In this document: positions 24,277 to 33,905 of the stretch, piece by piece | How positions within the stretch are numbered: the first letter of the stretch is position 1 | Layout of the letters: each line of letters opens with the position of its first letter | Source: Gammaproteobacteria bacterium | GTDB lineage: Bacteria; Pseudomonadota; Gammaproteobacteria; Xanthomonadales; Wenzhouxiangellaceae | Length of the DNA: 64,000 nt | Assembly: GCA_003565625.1 (NCBI GenBank) | Contig: PXBD01000059.1 | Span: forward strand, 45,138 to 109,137 | Direction of reading: 5' to 3' | The notes under the pieces: model-generated | Databases searched by the model: none | What the model was told of the DNA's origin: nothing | What the model saw: the letters and a program-made list of their open reading frames with translations, nothing else | Position numbers and translations under genes: made by a program

Positions 24277-26208
24277 TCATGAAGCCGCCTCAACCGCCTC
24301 GGATCGATCCGAATCGCCCAGTGCCGCCACCAGCAGGTCGTTGACCCGACGCACGTAGGCGGCAGGATCAGCCAGTTCACCGCCCTCGGCCAGCAGGGCC
24401 TGATCCAGCAGCAGGCTGGCCAGTTCATCGAATCGCCCGCCTTCGGGCTGGGCATCCATCAACCCCAGCAGCGGGTGGTCCGGATTGATTTCCAGGTTGG
24501 GCGTGGCTTCGGGTACTTCCTGGCCGGCCTGGCGCATCATGCGCGCCATCATGGGGGATAGCTCATGCTCGTCGGCGACCACGCAGGCGGGGGATTCGGT
24601 CAAGCGATGACTGGGCAGCACGTTGCCAACCCGTCCACCGAGGGCTTTCTTGATCCGCCCGGCCAGTTTGCGAGCCGATTCTTCCGGCTCGGCCTGTTCG
24701 CCAAGATCAAGCTTGCCGCGCGCAACCGACTTCAGTGCCTTGCCCTTGTACTCGTGCAGATGACCGACCAGCCATTCATCGATCCGATCGGTCAGCAGCA
24801 GCACCTCGATGCCGTGCTTGCGAAACGCCTCCAGATGCGGGCTGTTGCGGGCCACCTGCAGGGAATCGGCGGTCAGATACCAGATCTGTTCCTGGTCTTC
24901 CTGCATGCGCGAGACGTAGTCATCCAAGCCGGTGCGCTCTTCATCGCCCGAGGTGCTGGTGGAAGCAAAGCGCAGCAGGCCGGCAATTCGTTCGCGCTGT
25001 TCGAAATCCTCGATCACGCCCTCCTTGAGCACCGAGCCAAAGGCCTCAAGGAATTTCTGCCAGGGCTCTCCGCCCTGCTCGGCCAGCTTTTCGATCAGGT
25101 TGAGGCTGCGCTTGACCACCGTGGCCCGGATCTTCTTCAGCAGCGGGCTGTCCTGCAGGATTTCGCGCGAAATGTTGAGCGGCAGATCGGCCGAATCGAT
25201 CACCCCGCGCATGAAACGCAAGTAGCGCGGCACCACCTGTTCGGCGGCGTCCATGATGAACACGCGCTGGATGTAGAGCTTGATACCTTCGCGTTCATCC
25301 CGGTTGATCAACATGTCGAATGGCGCAGAAGACGGCAGGTACAACAACAGGCTGTAGCGCTGACTGCCTTCGACGTGATGGTGGGCCCAGCTCAGCGGCG
25401 CTTCCGAATCGCCGGTCAGGCCGGTGTAGAACTCGGTGTAGTCGGCATCGGACAGCTCACTTTTCGGCCGCGTCCACAGTGCCTGGCTGGCGTTGACCAG
25501 TTCCGGCCCGGTTTCCTGTTGTTCTTTTTCTTCCTGTGCAGCTTCGGCGTCTTCGGCAAGCGGCTTGTGCAGGCGGATCGGGAAGGCAATGTGATTGGAG
25601 TAATGGCGGATGATGCGGCGCAACTGCCAGTCCGAGAGCAGATCGCGATGCTCTTCGCGCAGGGTAAGGGTGATCTCGGTGCCCTGCTCAGGCCGCTCGA
25701 TGTCTTCAATCTGATACTCACCCTCCCCGGTCGAGGTCCAGCGGACCCCGGCAGCAGCGGGCTCGTCGGCGCGCCGGGTTTCGACGCTGACCCGCTCGGC
25801 AACGATAAAGGCGGCGTAAAAACCAACCCCGAACTGGCCGATCATGCGCGCATCCTTCTGCTGGTCGCCCGACAGGCTTTCCAGGAACCGGCGGGTGCCG
25901 GAACGGGCAATGGTGCCAAGATTGTCCACCACCTCGGCCCGGTTCATGCCGATCCCACGATCGCGCACGCTCAGGGTCGCGCTGGCGGGGTCAAACGACA
26001 CATCAATGGCCAGGTCCTGGTCCAGGCCCTTCAGGCCTTCGTTGGTCAAGGCCTCGAAACGCAGCTTGTCGCTGGCATCCGAGGCGTTGGAAATCAACTC
26101 GCGCAGAAAAATCTCACGATTGGAGTAGAGCGCGTTGATCATCAGCTTGAGCAACTGATGCACTTCGGTATCGAAGGCGCGGGTCTCCACGGCAGGCGCG
26201 TCACTCAT
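24277..26208 (-). CDS. htpG: Molecular chaperone HtpG (Hsp90)
   Basis: A 643-residue bacterial Hsp90. The ATP-binding N-domain shows ELISNASDASDKLRFEAL, DRGIGMNRAEVVDNLGTIA and GQFGVGFYAAF; the middle domain includes RGVIDSADLPLNISREILQ; the C-terminal dimerisation domain ends the protein. The ATG at 26208 is preceded by AGGAGA; the frame is open further upstream but non-homologous. It helps remodel client proteins in the cytosol together with DnaK. A sigma-32-like promoter lies at 26263-26290. Confidence 0.96.
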   Translation of the reverse strand: MSDAPAVETRAFDTEVHQLLKLMINALYSNREIFLRELISNASDASDKLRFEALTNEGLKGLDQDLAIDVSFDPASATLSVRDRGIGMNRAEVVDNLGTIARSGTRRFLESLSGDQQKDARMIGQFGVGFYAAFIVAERVSVETRRADEPAAAGVRWTSTGEGEYQIEDIERPEQGTEITLTLREEHRDLLSDWQLRRIIRHYSNHIAFPIRLHKPLAEDAEAAQEEKEQQETGPELVNASQALWTRPKSELSDADYTEFYTGLTGDSEAPLSWAHHHVEGSQRYSLLLYLPSSAPFDMLINRDEREGIKLYIQRVFIMDAAEQVVPRYLRFMRGVIDSADLPLNISREILQDSPLLKKIRATVVKRSLNLIEKLAEQGGEPWQKFLEAFGSVLKEGVIEDFEQRERIAGLLRFASTSTSGDEERTGLDDYVSRMQEDQEQIWYLTADSLQVARNSPHLEAFRKHGIEVLLLTDRIDEWLVGHLHEYKGKALKSVARGKLDLGEQAEPEESARKLAGRIKKALGGRVGNVLPSHRLTESPACVVADEHELSPMMARMMRQAGQEVPEATPNLEINPDHPLLGLMDAQPEGGRFDELASLLLDQALLAEGGELADPAAYVRRVNDLLVAALGDSDRSEAVEAAS

Positions 26209-26262
26209 GGCGAATCTCCTAGGGCTGCGTATTGGGGAAAGAAAAGCTCTCCGGTGGTCTGG

Positions 26263-26290
26263 AGTTGGGCGCGGAACGGGCAATTTCAAG
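26263..26290 (-). promoter_or_regulatory. Candidate heat-shock (sigma-32) promoter of htpG
   Basis: On the minus strand CTTGAAA (26290-26284) is followed after about 14 bases by GCCCAACT (26270-26263). The -35 is a perfect match to the sigma-32 consensus and the -10 matches most positions of CCCCATNT. It lies 55 bases upstream of htpG. Confidence 0.6.
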
Positions 26291-26383
26291 TCCATGGCCG
26301 ATCGAACCGGGTTTGCATACACCGCCGCAGGCGATGATAATGATTGGTTCTGCAAGCTACAGCCGGTCGACCTGAACCCGTCC

Positions 26384-27337
26384 ATGCGTAATCGCTACCA
26401 GATCACCGTCACTTCTTATCGTGGTGCCCGGCACTTCACCCTGAACCAGCTCATGCGCCGCGGCCTGCTGGGCGCGGCCAGTCTCCTGGTACTGCTGTTC
26501 GTGGGGGGCTCGCTGCTGATCCACTCCCTGAGCACCCGGGTCGGGCACCTCAGTGACGAACTGGCTTTACTGGAGTCCGAACGCAACGCAGTGCAGCACG
26601 AGCGTTCGGCGCTGGTCGAGGAACGCAACCGGCTCGAGGTAGAAGTAGAGAACAAAAGCCATGCGCTGATGGCGCTCGGCGACGAGCTGGAGAACATCGA
26701 AATCCTGATCGGCCTGCGCGACCGGCCCCAGCGCTCGCTGGCTCAGCGGGTCGACACCGCCAGCCAGACGGCGTTTGAAAAACGCCTGATGCTCAACTCC
26801 ATACCCTCCGGCTACCCGGTCGAATCGGGTCAGGTGACCAGCCCGTTCGGCATGCGCCGCCACCCCATCGAGGAGCGCATGGCCAAACATGGCGGGGTTG
26901 ACCTGCGCGCACCACGCGGCACGCCCATCCACGCAACCGCAGACGGCATCGTGGAATGGGCGGCGAAGCACCGCAGCAGCGGGCTGGGAAAGATGGTGCG
27001 GCTGGTTCACAATTACGGCTTCAGCACCGTGTACGGGCACATGGACGAGATTGCTGTGAGCCCGGGCGCCTACGTGCAGCGTGGCGAGTTGATCGGCTAC
27101 TCGGGCAACACCGGCGCTTCCACCGCGCCGCACCTGCACTACGAAGTCCGCCACCTGAACCAGCGGCTCGACCCAGCCCCCTTTCTGCGCTGGTCGATGG
27201 CCGACTACGACATTTTGTTTGTCAAGGAGAACCGGGTCGAATGGGAATCATTGGTCGAAGTCGTTCGAAACACCGCACGGGCAACGGAACGACCATCGTT
27301 GCCGCCGGTACAGAGCTGGTCGGCAACCTTGCCCTAG
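26384..27337 (+). CDS. M23-family peptidoglycan endopeptidase
   Basis: A 317-residue membrane-anchored LytM-type protein. Residues 28-48 are a transmembrane anchor, residues 55-105 a coiled coil, and the C-terminal M23 domain carries zinc ligands and catalytic histidines: His169 and Asp173 (KHGGVDLRAP), His219 (VYGHMD), and His250/His252 (APHLHYEV). It probably cuts peptide cross-links in the cell wall. It overlaps the following bactofilin gene by 97 bases in a different frame, so synthesis is likely coupled. M23 peptidase-bactofilin pairs shape cells in several bacteria, supporting a role in cell form. Confidence 0.88.
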   Translation: MRNRYQITVTSYRGARHFTLNQLMRRGLLGAASLLVLLFVGGSLLIHSLSTRVGHLSDELALLESERNAVQHERSALVEERNRLEVEVENKSHALMALGDELENIEILIGLRDRPQRSLAQRVDTASQTAFEKRLMLNSIPSGYPVESGQVTSPFGMRRHPIEERMAKHGGVDLRAPRGTPIHATADGIVEWAAKHRSSGLGKMVRLVHNYGFSTVYGHMDEIAVSPGAYVQRGELIGYSGNTGASTAPHLHYEVRHLNQRLDPAPFLRWSMADYDILFVKENRVEWESLVEVVRNTARATERPSLPPVQSWSATLP

Positions 27338-27690
27338 AAGATAACCTTCACGTCGACGGCCAGGTCTGCGGAGATATCGACTCCAAGGCCGAGGTGACCA
27401 TCGGCCAGTCCGGGCGCGTGAACGGGCAAATCAGCGCCCAGCGGGTGCTGGTCAGCGGCCGCTTTGAGGGCTCCATCGACGCCGACCGGCTCGAGATTGT
27501 CGCCTCCGGCAAGGTCACCGGCGAGGTGTCAGTCGGCCAACTGGTGGTGGAGTCCGGCGCCCATTTCAACGGCAACAGCCGAATTCGCGGCGACGAGCCG
27601 CCGCGCCAGCTCACCCATGACCAGCCAGCCGAAGCATCCGCCCCGGAACCCGAGGGCGAAACCCAGCCGGACGAGCAGCCCGGCGCATAG
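27241..27690 (+). CDS. Bactofilin
   Basis: A 149-residue cytoskeletal protein of the bactofilin family. The central right-handed beta-helix shows the regular hydrophobic-glycine pattern (LVGNLALEDNLHVDGQVCGDI, then VTIGQSGRVNGQI, VLVSGRFEGSI). It has a short basic N-terminus and a disordered acidic tail rich in Pro/Glu. Bactofilins self-assemble into filaments without nucleotide and recruit wall enzymes. The ATG at 27241 has AAGGAG at 27223-27228 and lies inside the M23 peptidase gene. Confidence 0.88.
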   Translation: MGIIGRSRSKHRTGNGTTIVAAGTELVGNLALEDNLHVDGQVCGDIDSKAEVTIGQSGRVNGQISAQRVLVSGRFEGSIDADRLEIVASGKVTGEVSVGQLVVESGAHFNGNSRIRGDEPPRQLTHDQPAEASAPEPEGETQPDEQPGA

Positions 27691-27702
27691 GAGCCGGTCG
27701 GG

Positions 27703-28164
27703 TCAGGAAGTCTCGGCTGACTTCTTGCGAATGTAAACCACGCGTTCGACCCGGGCCACCAGCGCGCCTTCGGTATCGTGGATTTCAACCAGGCGTTTGA
27801 TCAGCGCCGATCGCTGGCGCCCTGCCTCGGCCCTGGCCTGCTCAAGATCTGCCGGGCTGAGGTGGAACTCGGCCTGCACCGTTCCCCGCCCGGGCCGGAC
27901 AAAGTCGATACTCGCCGCCTTGTCCCAGACGATGTAGTCCCGACCCAGGTTTTTCATGTACATGAGCATGAAGAACGGGTCAGTCATCGCAAACAGCGAG
28001 CCGCCGAAATGAACGTTGACGTAATTGCGGTTGGTCCAGCCCAGACGCAGCTGGACACGGGCGTAGCGATAATCCGGCTGAATCTCGCGCACCCGAATGC
28101 CGGCCGCCAGGTACGGCGGCCAGATGTTCATCAAGCGTCGAAGTGAACTCGCCTTCAAGGCCAA
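27703..28164 (-). CDS. DUF4442 hotdog-fold protein, probable thioesterase relative
   Basis: A protein of about 153 residues matching the DUF4442 family. Characteristic parts are NIWPPYLAAGIRV and NVHFGGSLFAMTDPFFMLM, where the HFGG segment occupies the place of the active-site loop in hotdog thioesterases. The real activity is unknown. Start TTG at 28164 keeps the helix before NIWPP; ATG at 28131 is the alternative. It stands alone between bactofilin and rplS, convergent with bactofilin. Confidence 0.78.
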   Translation of the reverse strand: MALKASSLRRLMNIWPPYLAAGIRVREIQPDYRYARVQLRLGWTNRNYVNVHFGGSLFAMTDPFFMLMYMKNLGRDYIVWDKAASIDFVRPGRGTVQAEFHLSPADLEQARAEAGRQRSALIKRLVEIHDTEGALVARVERVVYIRKKSAETS

Positions 28165-28204
28165 GCAGCGCCCGGTGCGTCCGCCCCCGCCGGGGATGCA
28201 GCCC

Positions 28205-28564
28205 TCAGGCGCTCTTGCGGGTCAGCTTTTCCTTGATCCGCGCGGCCTTGCCTTCCAGGTTGCGCAGGTAGAACAGCTTGGCCCGGCGAACCCGGCCGCG
28301 GCGCTTGACCTTGATCGACTCGATCAGCGGGCTGTAGGTCTGAAAAACCCGCTCCACGCCGGTGCCGTGGGAAATCTTGCGCACCGTGAAGGCCGAATTG
28401 AGGCCGCGGTTGCGGCGCGCAATAACCACGCCTTCAAATGCCTGCAAACGCTGGCGATCGCCTTCGCGAACCCAGATATTGACCACGATCGTGTCGCCAG
28501 GAGAGAAATCCGGGATTTCGCGCTGGGTCTGTTCTTGGTTGATTTCGTCGATGATGGTGCTCAT
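28205..28564 (-). CDS. rplS: 50S ribosomal protein L19
   Basis: A 119-residue L19, standard size. Blocks [42 protein letters not shown] and [20 protein letters not shown] are typical. L19 sits at the interface of the ribosomal subunits. It is the last gene of rpsP-rimM-trmD-rplS, separated from trmD by 54 bases. Confidence 0.97.
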   Translation of the reverse strand: MSTIIDEINQEQTQREIPDFSPGDTIVVNIWVREGDRQRLQAFEGVVIARRNRGLNSAFTVRKISHGTGVERVFQTYSPLIESIKVKRRGRVRRAKLFYLRNLEGKAARIKEKLTRKSA

Positions 28565-28618
28565 GTCTTGATCCTGATCGATGTGGGCCCCGCTCACCGG
28601 GGGCAGGCAAGCCCATTA

Positions 28619-29389
28619 TTATAACCCGGCTTTCTTTCTCTTTGCACCTGCTTTCGGCTCGAATTCCTCGGCTGCAGCCCGCTCGTCCCTGCTCGGCGGG
28701 CAAACTTCCAGCAAATCGGGGCGGCGCAGCTGCGTTCTGACCAGCGCCTGGGCTCGTCGCCAGCGCGCGATCCGTTCGTGGTCGCCGCTGCGCAGGACCT
28801 CGGGCACCTCGAGCGCGCGCCAGCGCTGCGGCCGCGTGTAATGCGGGCAGTCCAGGCGCGCTTCGACGAACGAATCCTGGAGCGCGGAATCCGCATGACC
28901 CAGCACCCCCGGCTGCAGACGCACAACGGCGTCGATCAGGACCCCGGCAGCCGGTTCGCCGCCGGACAACACGTAGTCGCCAATCGACCACTCCTCATCG
29001 ACCAGCGTATCGAGCACGCGCTCATCGATGCCTTCATAGCGACCGCAGACCAGGATCAGCCGTTCGCGCCCGGCCAGGTCGGCCACCGCCGCCTGATCCA
29101 GGCGCCGCCCCTGCGGACTCAAGCAGGACACCGGCGCCGGTGCCGCATCAGCCAGCGCGGACTCGATGCAGCGCGCCAGCGGCTCGGGCCGCATCACCAT
29201 GCCCGGCCCGCCGCCGTAGGGCCGGTCATCAACGCTGCGATGGACGTCCTCGGTGAAGTCACGGGGGTTCCAGCAGCGCAGCTGAACCCGGCCTTCGGCC
29301 AGGGCCCGGCCGGTCAGACCCAGTTGCTGCAGGGATACAAACCAGTCCGGAAACAGGGTCACGACGTCGATCCGGCGCAGCGCTTGCAC
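28619..29389 (-). CDS. trmD: tRNA (guanine-N1)-methyltransferase
   Basis: A 256-residue SPOUT-class enzyme that methylates G37 of tRNAs and prevents frameshifting. The knot region includes [13 protein letters not shown] and [23 protein letters not shown] is the usual N-terminal strand. The start is GTG at 29389, preceded by GGAGGA and overlapping the rimM stop by one base; the longer upstream frame is not homologous. Length and order match the universal rpsP-rimM-trmD-rplS operon. Confidence 0.95.
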   Translation of the reverse strand: MQALRRIDVVTLFPDWFVSLQQLGLTGRALAEGRVQLRCWNPRDFTEDVHRSVDDRPYGGGPGMVMRPEPLARCIESALADAAPAPVSCLSPQGRRLDQAAVADLAGRERLILVCGRYEGIDERVLDTLVDEEWSIGDYVLSGGEPAAGVLIDAVVRLQPGVLGHADSALQDSFVEARLDCPHYTRPQRWRALEVPEVLRSGDHERIARWRRAQALVRTQLRRPDLLEVCPPSRDERAAAEEFEPKAGAKRKKAGL

Positions 29390-29910
29390 TACTCCTCCCA
29401 CTCCCGGGGCCAGTCGACCTGCACGGACGCTCGCTCCAGATCCACCAGGTGGACGTACTGGCCGGTCACAAAGGGAATCAGGGTTACGCGACCGTCTGCG
29501 GCGACGACTTCGATCACGTCGTGGGCGCCGGTCGGGATCAGGCGTTGAATGCGACCCCAGCAATGCCCCTGCAGGTTGACAACTTCCAGGTTTTCAAGAT
29601 CGTGCCAGTAATACTCGCCGGGGGGCAGCTTCGGCAACTGCTGGCGGGCAACCAAAATCTCCTGATCGGCCAGCGCAGCCGCCGCCTCCGGAGTGTCAAT
29701 ATCCGACAGGCGAGCCACCAGCCGCGGCCCGACCCGGCGCCAGTCGCACACGCTGAACTCGCCTTCCCGTCCGGACAGGCGCCAGGGACAGTAGCTGAAT
29801 ATACCCTCGGCCGGATCAGTCCAGGAATAAATCCGGACCCAGCCCTGGACGCCCCAGGCACCGAGAACCCGGCCAACGATGACCGGCTCCCCGGCCACCC
29901 CGGCGCCCAT
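29389..29910 (-). CDS. rimM: Ribosome maturation factor RimM
   Basis: A 173-residue 30S assembly factor with an N-terminal RimM barrel ([18 protein letters not shown]) and a C-terminal PRC-barrel domain ([11 protein letters not shown] and [12 protein letters not shown]). It binds S19 and aids maturation of the 30S head. It shares one base with each neighbour's stop/start (rpsP and trmD), showing tight coupling. Confidence 0.95.
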   Translation of the reverse strand: MGAGVAGEPVIVGRVLGAWGVQGWVRIYSWTDPAEGIFSYCPWRLSGREGEFSVCDWRRVGPRLVARLSDIDTPEAAAALADQEILVARQQLPKLPPGEYYWHDLENLEVVNLQGHCWGRIQRLIPTGAHDVIEVVAADGRVTLIPFVTGQYVHLVDLERASVQVDWPREWEE

Positions 29911-30170
29911 CAGGCGGCCGCGGGTTCTGCCTTGCGGGCTTCCTTGACCAGGTGACTGACGCGTTCGGTCATCTGGGCGCCCTGGGCGACCCAGTGATCA
30001 ACCCGGTCTGTATCCAGACGCAGGCGCTCCTCCTGGCCGCGCGCAACCGGATTGAAAAACCCCAGCCGCTCGATATTGCGACCGTCACGGCCGCTGCGGC
30101 TGTCGGTCACCACGATCTGGTAGAAGGGCTGCTTCTTGGCACCACCCCGGCTCAAACGAATCTTGACCAT
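29910..30170 (-). CDS. rpsP: 30S ribosomal protein S16
   Basis: An 86-residue S16 beginning [20 protein letters not shown] and including [10 protein letters not shown], the standard family blocks. It is the first gene of rpsP-rimM-trmD-rplS. The 96 bases upstream separate it from ffh, and AGGAG lies 5 bases before the start. Confidence 0.97.
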   Translation of the reverse strand: MVKIRLSRGGAKKQPFYQIVVTDSRSGRDGRNIERLGFFNPVARGQEERLRLDTDRVDHWVAQGAQMTERVSHLVKEARKAEPAAA

Positions 30171-30266
30171 CTAACACTCCTGCGAAACAATTTGCACCTA
30201 ACGGCAAACTCGCCATTGTAGCCCCGGCCGAGCGGAAAAGAAACCAGTAATTGCGGCCAGATCGGG

Positions 30267-31643
30267 CTAACGAAACGGCATACCGCCCCCGGGCATGCCG
30301 CCGCCGCCCGGCAGACGCTTCATCAGTTTCGCCATCGAGCCCTTGTTGCCGACCTTTTTCATCATTCTCTGCATCTGCTTGTGCTGTTTGAGCAGGCGGT
30401 TGACGTCCTGGATCTGGGTCCCGGAACCGAGCGCAATCCGGCGCTTGCGCGAACCCTTGATCAAGTCGGGATAGCGCCGCTCATTCGGCGTCATGGAGTT
30501 GATGATGGCGACCATGCGGCGGGTCTGGCGGTCGTCCATCTGCGCGCGGGCGGCTTCGGGCAGGCGATTCATGCCCGGCAACTTGTCCAGCATCGAGCCG
30601 ACCCCGCCGAGATTCTCCATCTGCTGTAGCTGTTCCTTGAGGTCATCCATCCCAAAGCGGCGCGAAGCCTTGCCGACCTTGCCGGCCAGCGCGCGCGCCT
30701 TTTTCTGATCGACCTTGCGCTCGACCTCCTCGACCAGACTGAGCACATCACCCATGCCGAGGATGCGCGAGGCCAGCCGGTCGGGATGAAACGGCTCAAG
30801 CCCGTCGAGCTTCTCGCCGGTGCCGAGGAACTTGATCGGCGCACCGGTAATCTGGCGCACCGACAGGGCCGCACCGCCGCGCGCATCGCCGTCGGTCTTG
30901 GTCAGCACTACCCCGGTCAGCGGCAGCGCTTCGTTGAACGCCCGGGCGGTGTTGGCGGCATCCTGGCCGGTCATGCTGTCGACCACGAACAGCACCTCGG
31001 CCGGAGAGATCGCGGAATGAATGCCGCGAATCTCGTCCATCATTGCCTCATCGACGGCCAGCCGACCGGCGGTATCAATGATCACCACCTCGGCAAAGCG
31101 TCGCCGACCTTCGGCCACCGCATCCTGGGCAATCCGGACCGCGTCCCGGGGTTCCGGCGAACGGAAAAAATCGGCCTCGACCTGGCCGGCCAGGGTTTCG
31201 AGCTGATCGATCGCAGCCGGGCGGTAGACATCGCAGCTGGCCAGCAAAACCCGCTTGCCGTGGCGCTCCTTGAGCAACCGCGCCAGCTTGCCGGCCGTGG
31301 TCGTCTTGCCGGCCCCCTGCAGACCGGCCAGCAGCATCACCACCGGTGGCTGGCGATCCAGCACCAGCGGCGCCTGTTCCTCGCCAAGCACCCGCTTGAG
31401 TTCTTCATGAACCACCTTGACCAGAGCCTCGCCAGGCTTGAGACTGGCGATGACTTCGCGCCCGACCGCGCGCGCGCTGGCCTGGGCGATGAAGTCCTTG
31501 ACCACCGGCAGGGCCACATCGGCCTCCAGCAGGGCAATCCGCACTTCGCGCATGGCCTCGCGGATATTGTCTTCGGTCAGGCGCCCGCGACCACGCAGGC
31601 GATCGAGGGAACCGGTCAGACGTTTGCTCAGTTGATCGAACAT
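30267..31643 (-). CDS. ffh: Signal recognition particle protein Ffh
   Basis: A 458-residue SRP54-type GTPase that binds 4.5S RNA and signal sequences of nascent membrane proteins. The N-domain is followed by the G-domain with GLQGAGKTTTAGKLA, the DTAGRL box and TKTDGDARGG, and then the methionine-rich M-domain ending in a Gly/Met-rich tail. ATG at 31643 matches the family start (MFDQLSKRL); a longer frame upstream is not homologous. It reads away from the ccsA-like gene. Confidence 0.96.
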   Translation of the reverse strand: MFDQLSKRLTGSLDRLRGRGRLTEDNIREAMREVRIALLEADVALPVVKDFIAQASARAVGREVIASLKPGEALVKVVHEELKRVLGEEQAPLVLDRQPPVVMLLAGLQGAGKTTTAGKLARLLKERHGKRVLLASCDVYRPAAIDQLETLAGQVEADFFRSPEPRDAVRIAQDAVAEGRRRFAEVVIIDTAGRLAVDEAMMDEIRGIHSAISPAEVLFVVDSMTGQDAANTARAFNEALPLTGVVLTKTDGDARGGAALSVRQITGAPIKFLGTGEKLDGLEPFHPDRLASRILGMGDVLSLVEEVERKVDQKKARALAGKVGKASRRFGMDDLKEQLQQMENLGGVGSMLDKLPGMNRLPEAARAQMDDRQTRRMVAIINSMTPNERRYPDLIKGSRKRRIALGSGTQIQDVNRLLKQHKQMQRMMKKVGNKGSMAKLMKRLPGGGGMPGGGMPFR

Positions 31644-31658
31644 TACAGGAGGCACACC

Positions 31659-31688
31659 TTGGGAATTACCACAGCGAATCATTATACT
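31659..31688 (+). promoter_or_regulatory. Candidate sigma-70 promoter of the ccsA-like gene, overlapping the ffh promoter region
   Basis: TTGGGA (31659-31664) and TATACT (31683-31688) are 18 bases apart, 40 bases before the ccsA-like start. On the minus strand the same bases read TATAAT (31686-31681), a likely -10 for ffh, so the two divergent -10 boxes overlap. Confidence 0.5.
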
Positions 31689-31727
31689 GACCCCATGAAC
31701 TTCATCCTGCCCCGGGGGCTATAGATT

Positions 31728-32579
31728 TTGAGCGCGAGTGCGTTACCAGCGATTACAGCGGTTTCCGCCGGCGGGCTGTACCTGCTGGCCGGCTTTGGCC
31801 TGGGCCGCGGCTACTACCTCAACAGTTCGACCTGGCGCGCCGCAGCGATCGCGCTGGCGGTGCTGGCCATCGCCTCTCATGCAGGGTTTGCCTGGATGCG
31901 CATGGCCACCGATCCGGGCTGGGACGTGAGTTTTCTCAACATCCTGTCGCTGGCCACCATGATGATCTCGCTGGTTCTGCTGCTCACGGCGGTCGGCTCG
32001 CGCTCGCTCGAGGCCGGGATGCTGATCTTCCCGGGCAGCGCACTGGTGCTGTGGCTGCAATGGCTGATCGATCCGGCGCCGGTTTATCTCGGTCACATGC
32101 CGCAGCTTTTGGAGCTGCACATCCTGACCGCCCTGCTGGCGTTCAGCCTGCTGACCATTGCCGCGCTCAACGCGGTCCTGCTGTGGGTCCAGGACTACCT
32201 GCTGCGCCACCCGCGCCCGATCCGCCAGCTGGAACTGCTGCCGCCGCTGATCGTGCTGGAGCAGCTGATGTTCCGCCTGATCCTGGCTGGCTGGTTGCTG
32301 CTGACCGTGGCCCTCGGTGCCGGCCTGACCTTTGTCGATGACCTGCTGGCGCAGCATCTGCTGCACAAGACCGTGCTGTCGTTCGTTTCCTGGATCCTGT
32401 TCGGCCTGCTGCTGGGCTTGCGCTGGTGGCTGGGCTGGCGCGGCCGCCGCGCGGTCAACTGGACGCTTACGGCCATGATCATCCTGGTACTGGCCTATTT
32501 CGGCAGCAAGTTCATCCTCGAGCAGCTGCTCGACCGCAGCTGGTCCCGTGCAAGCCTGGCCATGACCGGACTGGGTTGA
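31728..32579 (+). CDS. CcsA/YpjD-like membrane protein (cytochrome c assembly family)
   Basis: A 283-residue polytopic membrane protein with about eight hydrophobic segments. It fits the cytochrome c assembly protein family found directly beside ffh in many gammaproteobacteria (YpjD). HILTALLAFSLLTIAALNAVLL and LLAQHLLHKTVLSFVSWILFG contain the histidines that bind haem in CcsA/CcmC relatives. The exact role of YpjD is not established. The start is TTG at 31728. It is followed 10 bases later by the CorB-like gene, as in E. coli ypjD-yfjD. Confidence 0.83.
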   Translation: MSASALPAITAVSAGGLYLLAGFGLGRGYYLNSSTWRAAAIALAVLAIASHAGFAWMRMATDPGWDVSFLNILSLATMMISLVLLLTAVGSRSLEAGMLIFPGSALVLWLQWLIDPAPVYLGHMPQLLELHILTALLAFSLLTIAALNAVLLWVQDYLLRHPRPIRQLELLPPLIVLEQLMFRLILAGWLLLTVALGAGLTFVDDLLAQHLLHKTVLSFVSWILFGLLLGLRWWLGWRGRRAVNWTLTAMIILVLAYFGSKFILEQLLDRSWSRASLAMTGLG

Positions 32580-32589
32580 AGCAACCGGA

Positions 32590-33864
32590 ATGACCGAAAT
32601 CCCGCTGGCAACCCTGTTTGCCCTGCTCGCCCTGTTGATCGTCCTGTCGGCTTTTTTTTCCAGCTCGGAAACCGGCCTGGTGGCGCTCAACCGCTACCGG
32701 CTTCGCCACCATGTCCAGTCCGGGCACCGTGGAGCGCGCCTGGCCCAGCACCTGCTGGCCCAGCCCGACCGGATGTTCGGTCTGATCCTGCTCGGCAACA
32801 ACCTGGTCAATATCCTGGCGGCCTCGATTGCTACCGTGATCGCCCTGCGCCTGCTGGGCGAGCCGGGAATCTGGGTCTCGACTATCGTCCTGACCGCCGT
32901 GGTGCTGATATTCGCCGAACTGATGCCGAAAACGCTGGCGGCCTTGTATCCGCAGCGCATTGCCTACCCGGCCAGCTATGTGCTGACGCCACTGCTGCGC
33001 CTGCTCTATCCGGTGGTCTGGCTGATCAACCTGGTCGCCAGCACCCTGCTCAAGCCGTTCGGCGTACGGATCAGCGGCGTCCACTCCGATGCCCTCAACC
33101 GGGAAGAGCTGCGCCTGCTGGTCAAGGAGGGCGGACGCCACATCTCGCTCAACCATCAACGCATGCTGCTCAATATTCTCGACCTCGAGCACGGCACGGT
33201 GGATGACGTCATGGTGCCGCGACACGACATTGTCGGCATCGACCTGGACGACGACTGGGAAGTCATTTTGCAAACCCTCACCCAGTCCATCTACACCCGC
33301 ATGCCGGTCTGGCGGGGCGACCTCGACGAAATGGTCGGGCTGCTCCATATCCGCACTATCGTGACCCGTCTGGCCCAGGGCCGTCTCGACCGCGACGGCC
33401 TGCTCAAGGCCGTGCGCGTGCCCTACTACATCCCGGAAGGCACTGCACTGACCCAGCAGATGCTGGAATTCCAGGGGCGCGAACGACGCATGGGACTGGT
33501 TGTGGATGAATACGGCGATATCCAGGGCCTGGTCACGCTCGATGACATCCTGGAAGAAATCGTGGGTGAATACACCACCGAATCGGGCAGCCGGCAAAAA
33601 CTCATCCGGCGCCAGGAAAACGGCGACTGGATTGTCGACGGCGCGGCCAGCCTGCGGATGCTCAAGCGCCGCCTCGACTGGCAACTGCCCGACAGCGGAG
33701 CCAAGACCCTCAACGGCCTGATCCTGGAGCAGCTGGAGTCGATTCCCGATGGCCGCTCCTGCCTGCGCCTGGGCGACCTGCGCATGACCATCGTCGACAT
33801 GGCCGAAAACCGCATCCGCAAGGTTCACATCCACGAAGACGACGCCGAGTCCGAGCTGGACTGA
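32590..33864 (+). CDS. CorB/YfjD-like CNNM-family transporter
   Basis: A 424-residue protein with an N-terminal DUF21 membrane domain (from FFSSSETGLVALNRYRL), a pair of CBS domains in the middle (MVPRHDIVGIDLDDDWE and VVDEYGDIQGLVTLDDILEEIVGE), and a C-terminal CorC/HlyC domain. Relatives export or regulate magnesium and cobalt. The gene order next to the ypjD-like gene and ffh is conserved. Ion specificity is by analogy only. Confidence 0.88.
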   Translation: MTEIPLATLFALLALLIVLSAFFSSSETGLVALNRYRLRHHVQSGHRGARLAQHLLAQPDRMFGLILLGNNLVNILAASIATVIALRLLGEPGIWVSTIVLTAVVLIFAELMPKTLAALYPQRIAYPASYVLTPLLRLLYPVVWLINLVASTLLKPFGVRISGVHSDALNREELRLLVKEGGRHISLNHQRMLLNILDLEHGTVDDVMVPRHDIVGIDLDDDWEVILQTLTQSIYTRMPVWRGDLDEMVGLLHIRTIVTRLAQGRLDRDGLLKAVRVPYYIPEGTALTQQMLEFQGRERRMGLVVDEYGDIQGLVTLDDILEEIVGEYTTESGSRQKLIRRQENGDWIVDGAASLRMLKRRLDWQLPDSGAKTLNGLILEQLESIPDGRSCLRLGDLRMTIVDMAENRIRKVHIHEDDAESELD

Positions 33865-33905
33865 GCGAGTCGCCGTCGACCGGCTGCCGTCCTCCCCGGG
33901 TGGAT

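Noticed and set aside
24565..26337. Long open frame on the + strand opposite htpG
   Set aside because: It is an antisense shadow of the conserved htpG gene; its protein is His/Gln/Gly-rich and resembles no family.
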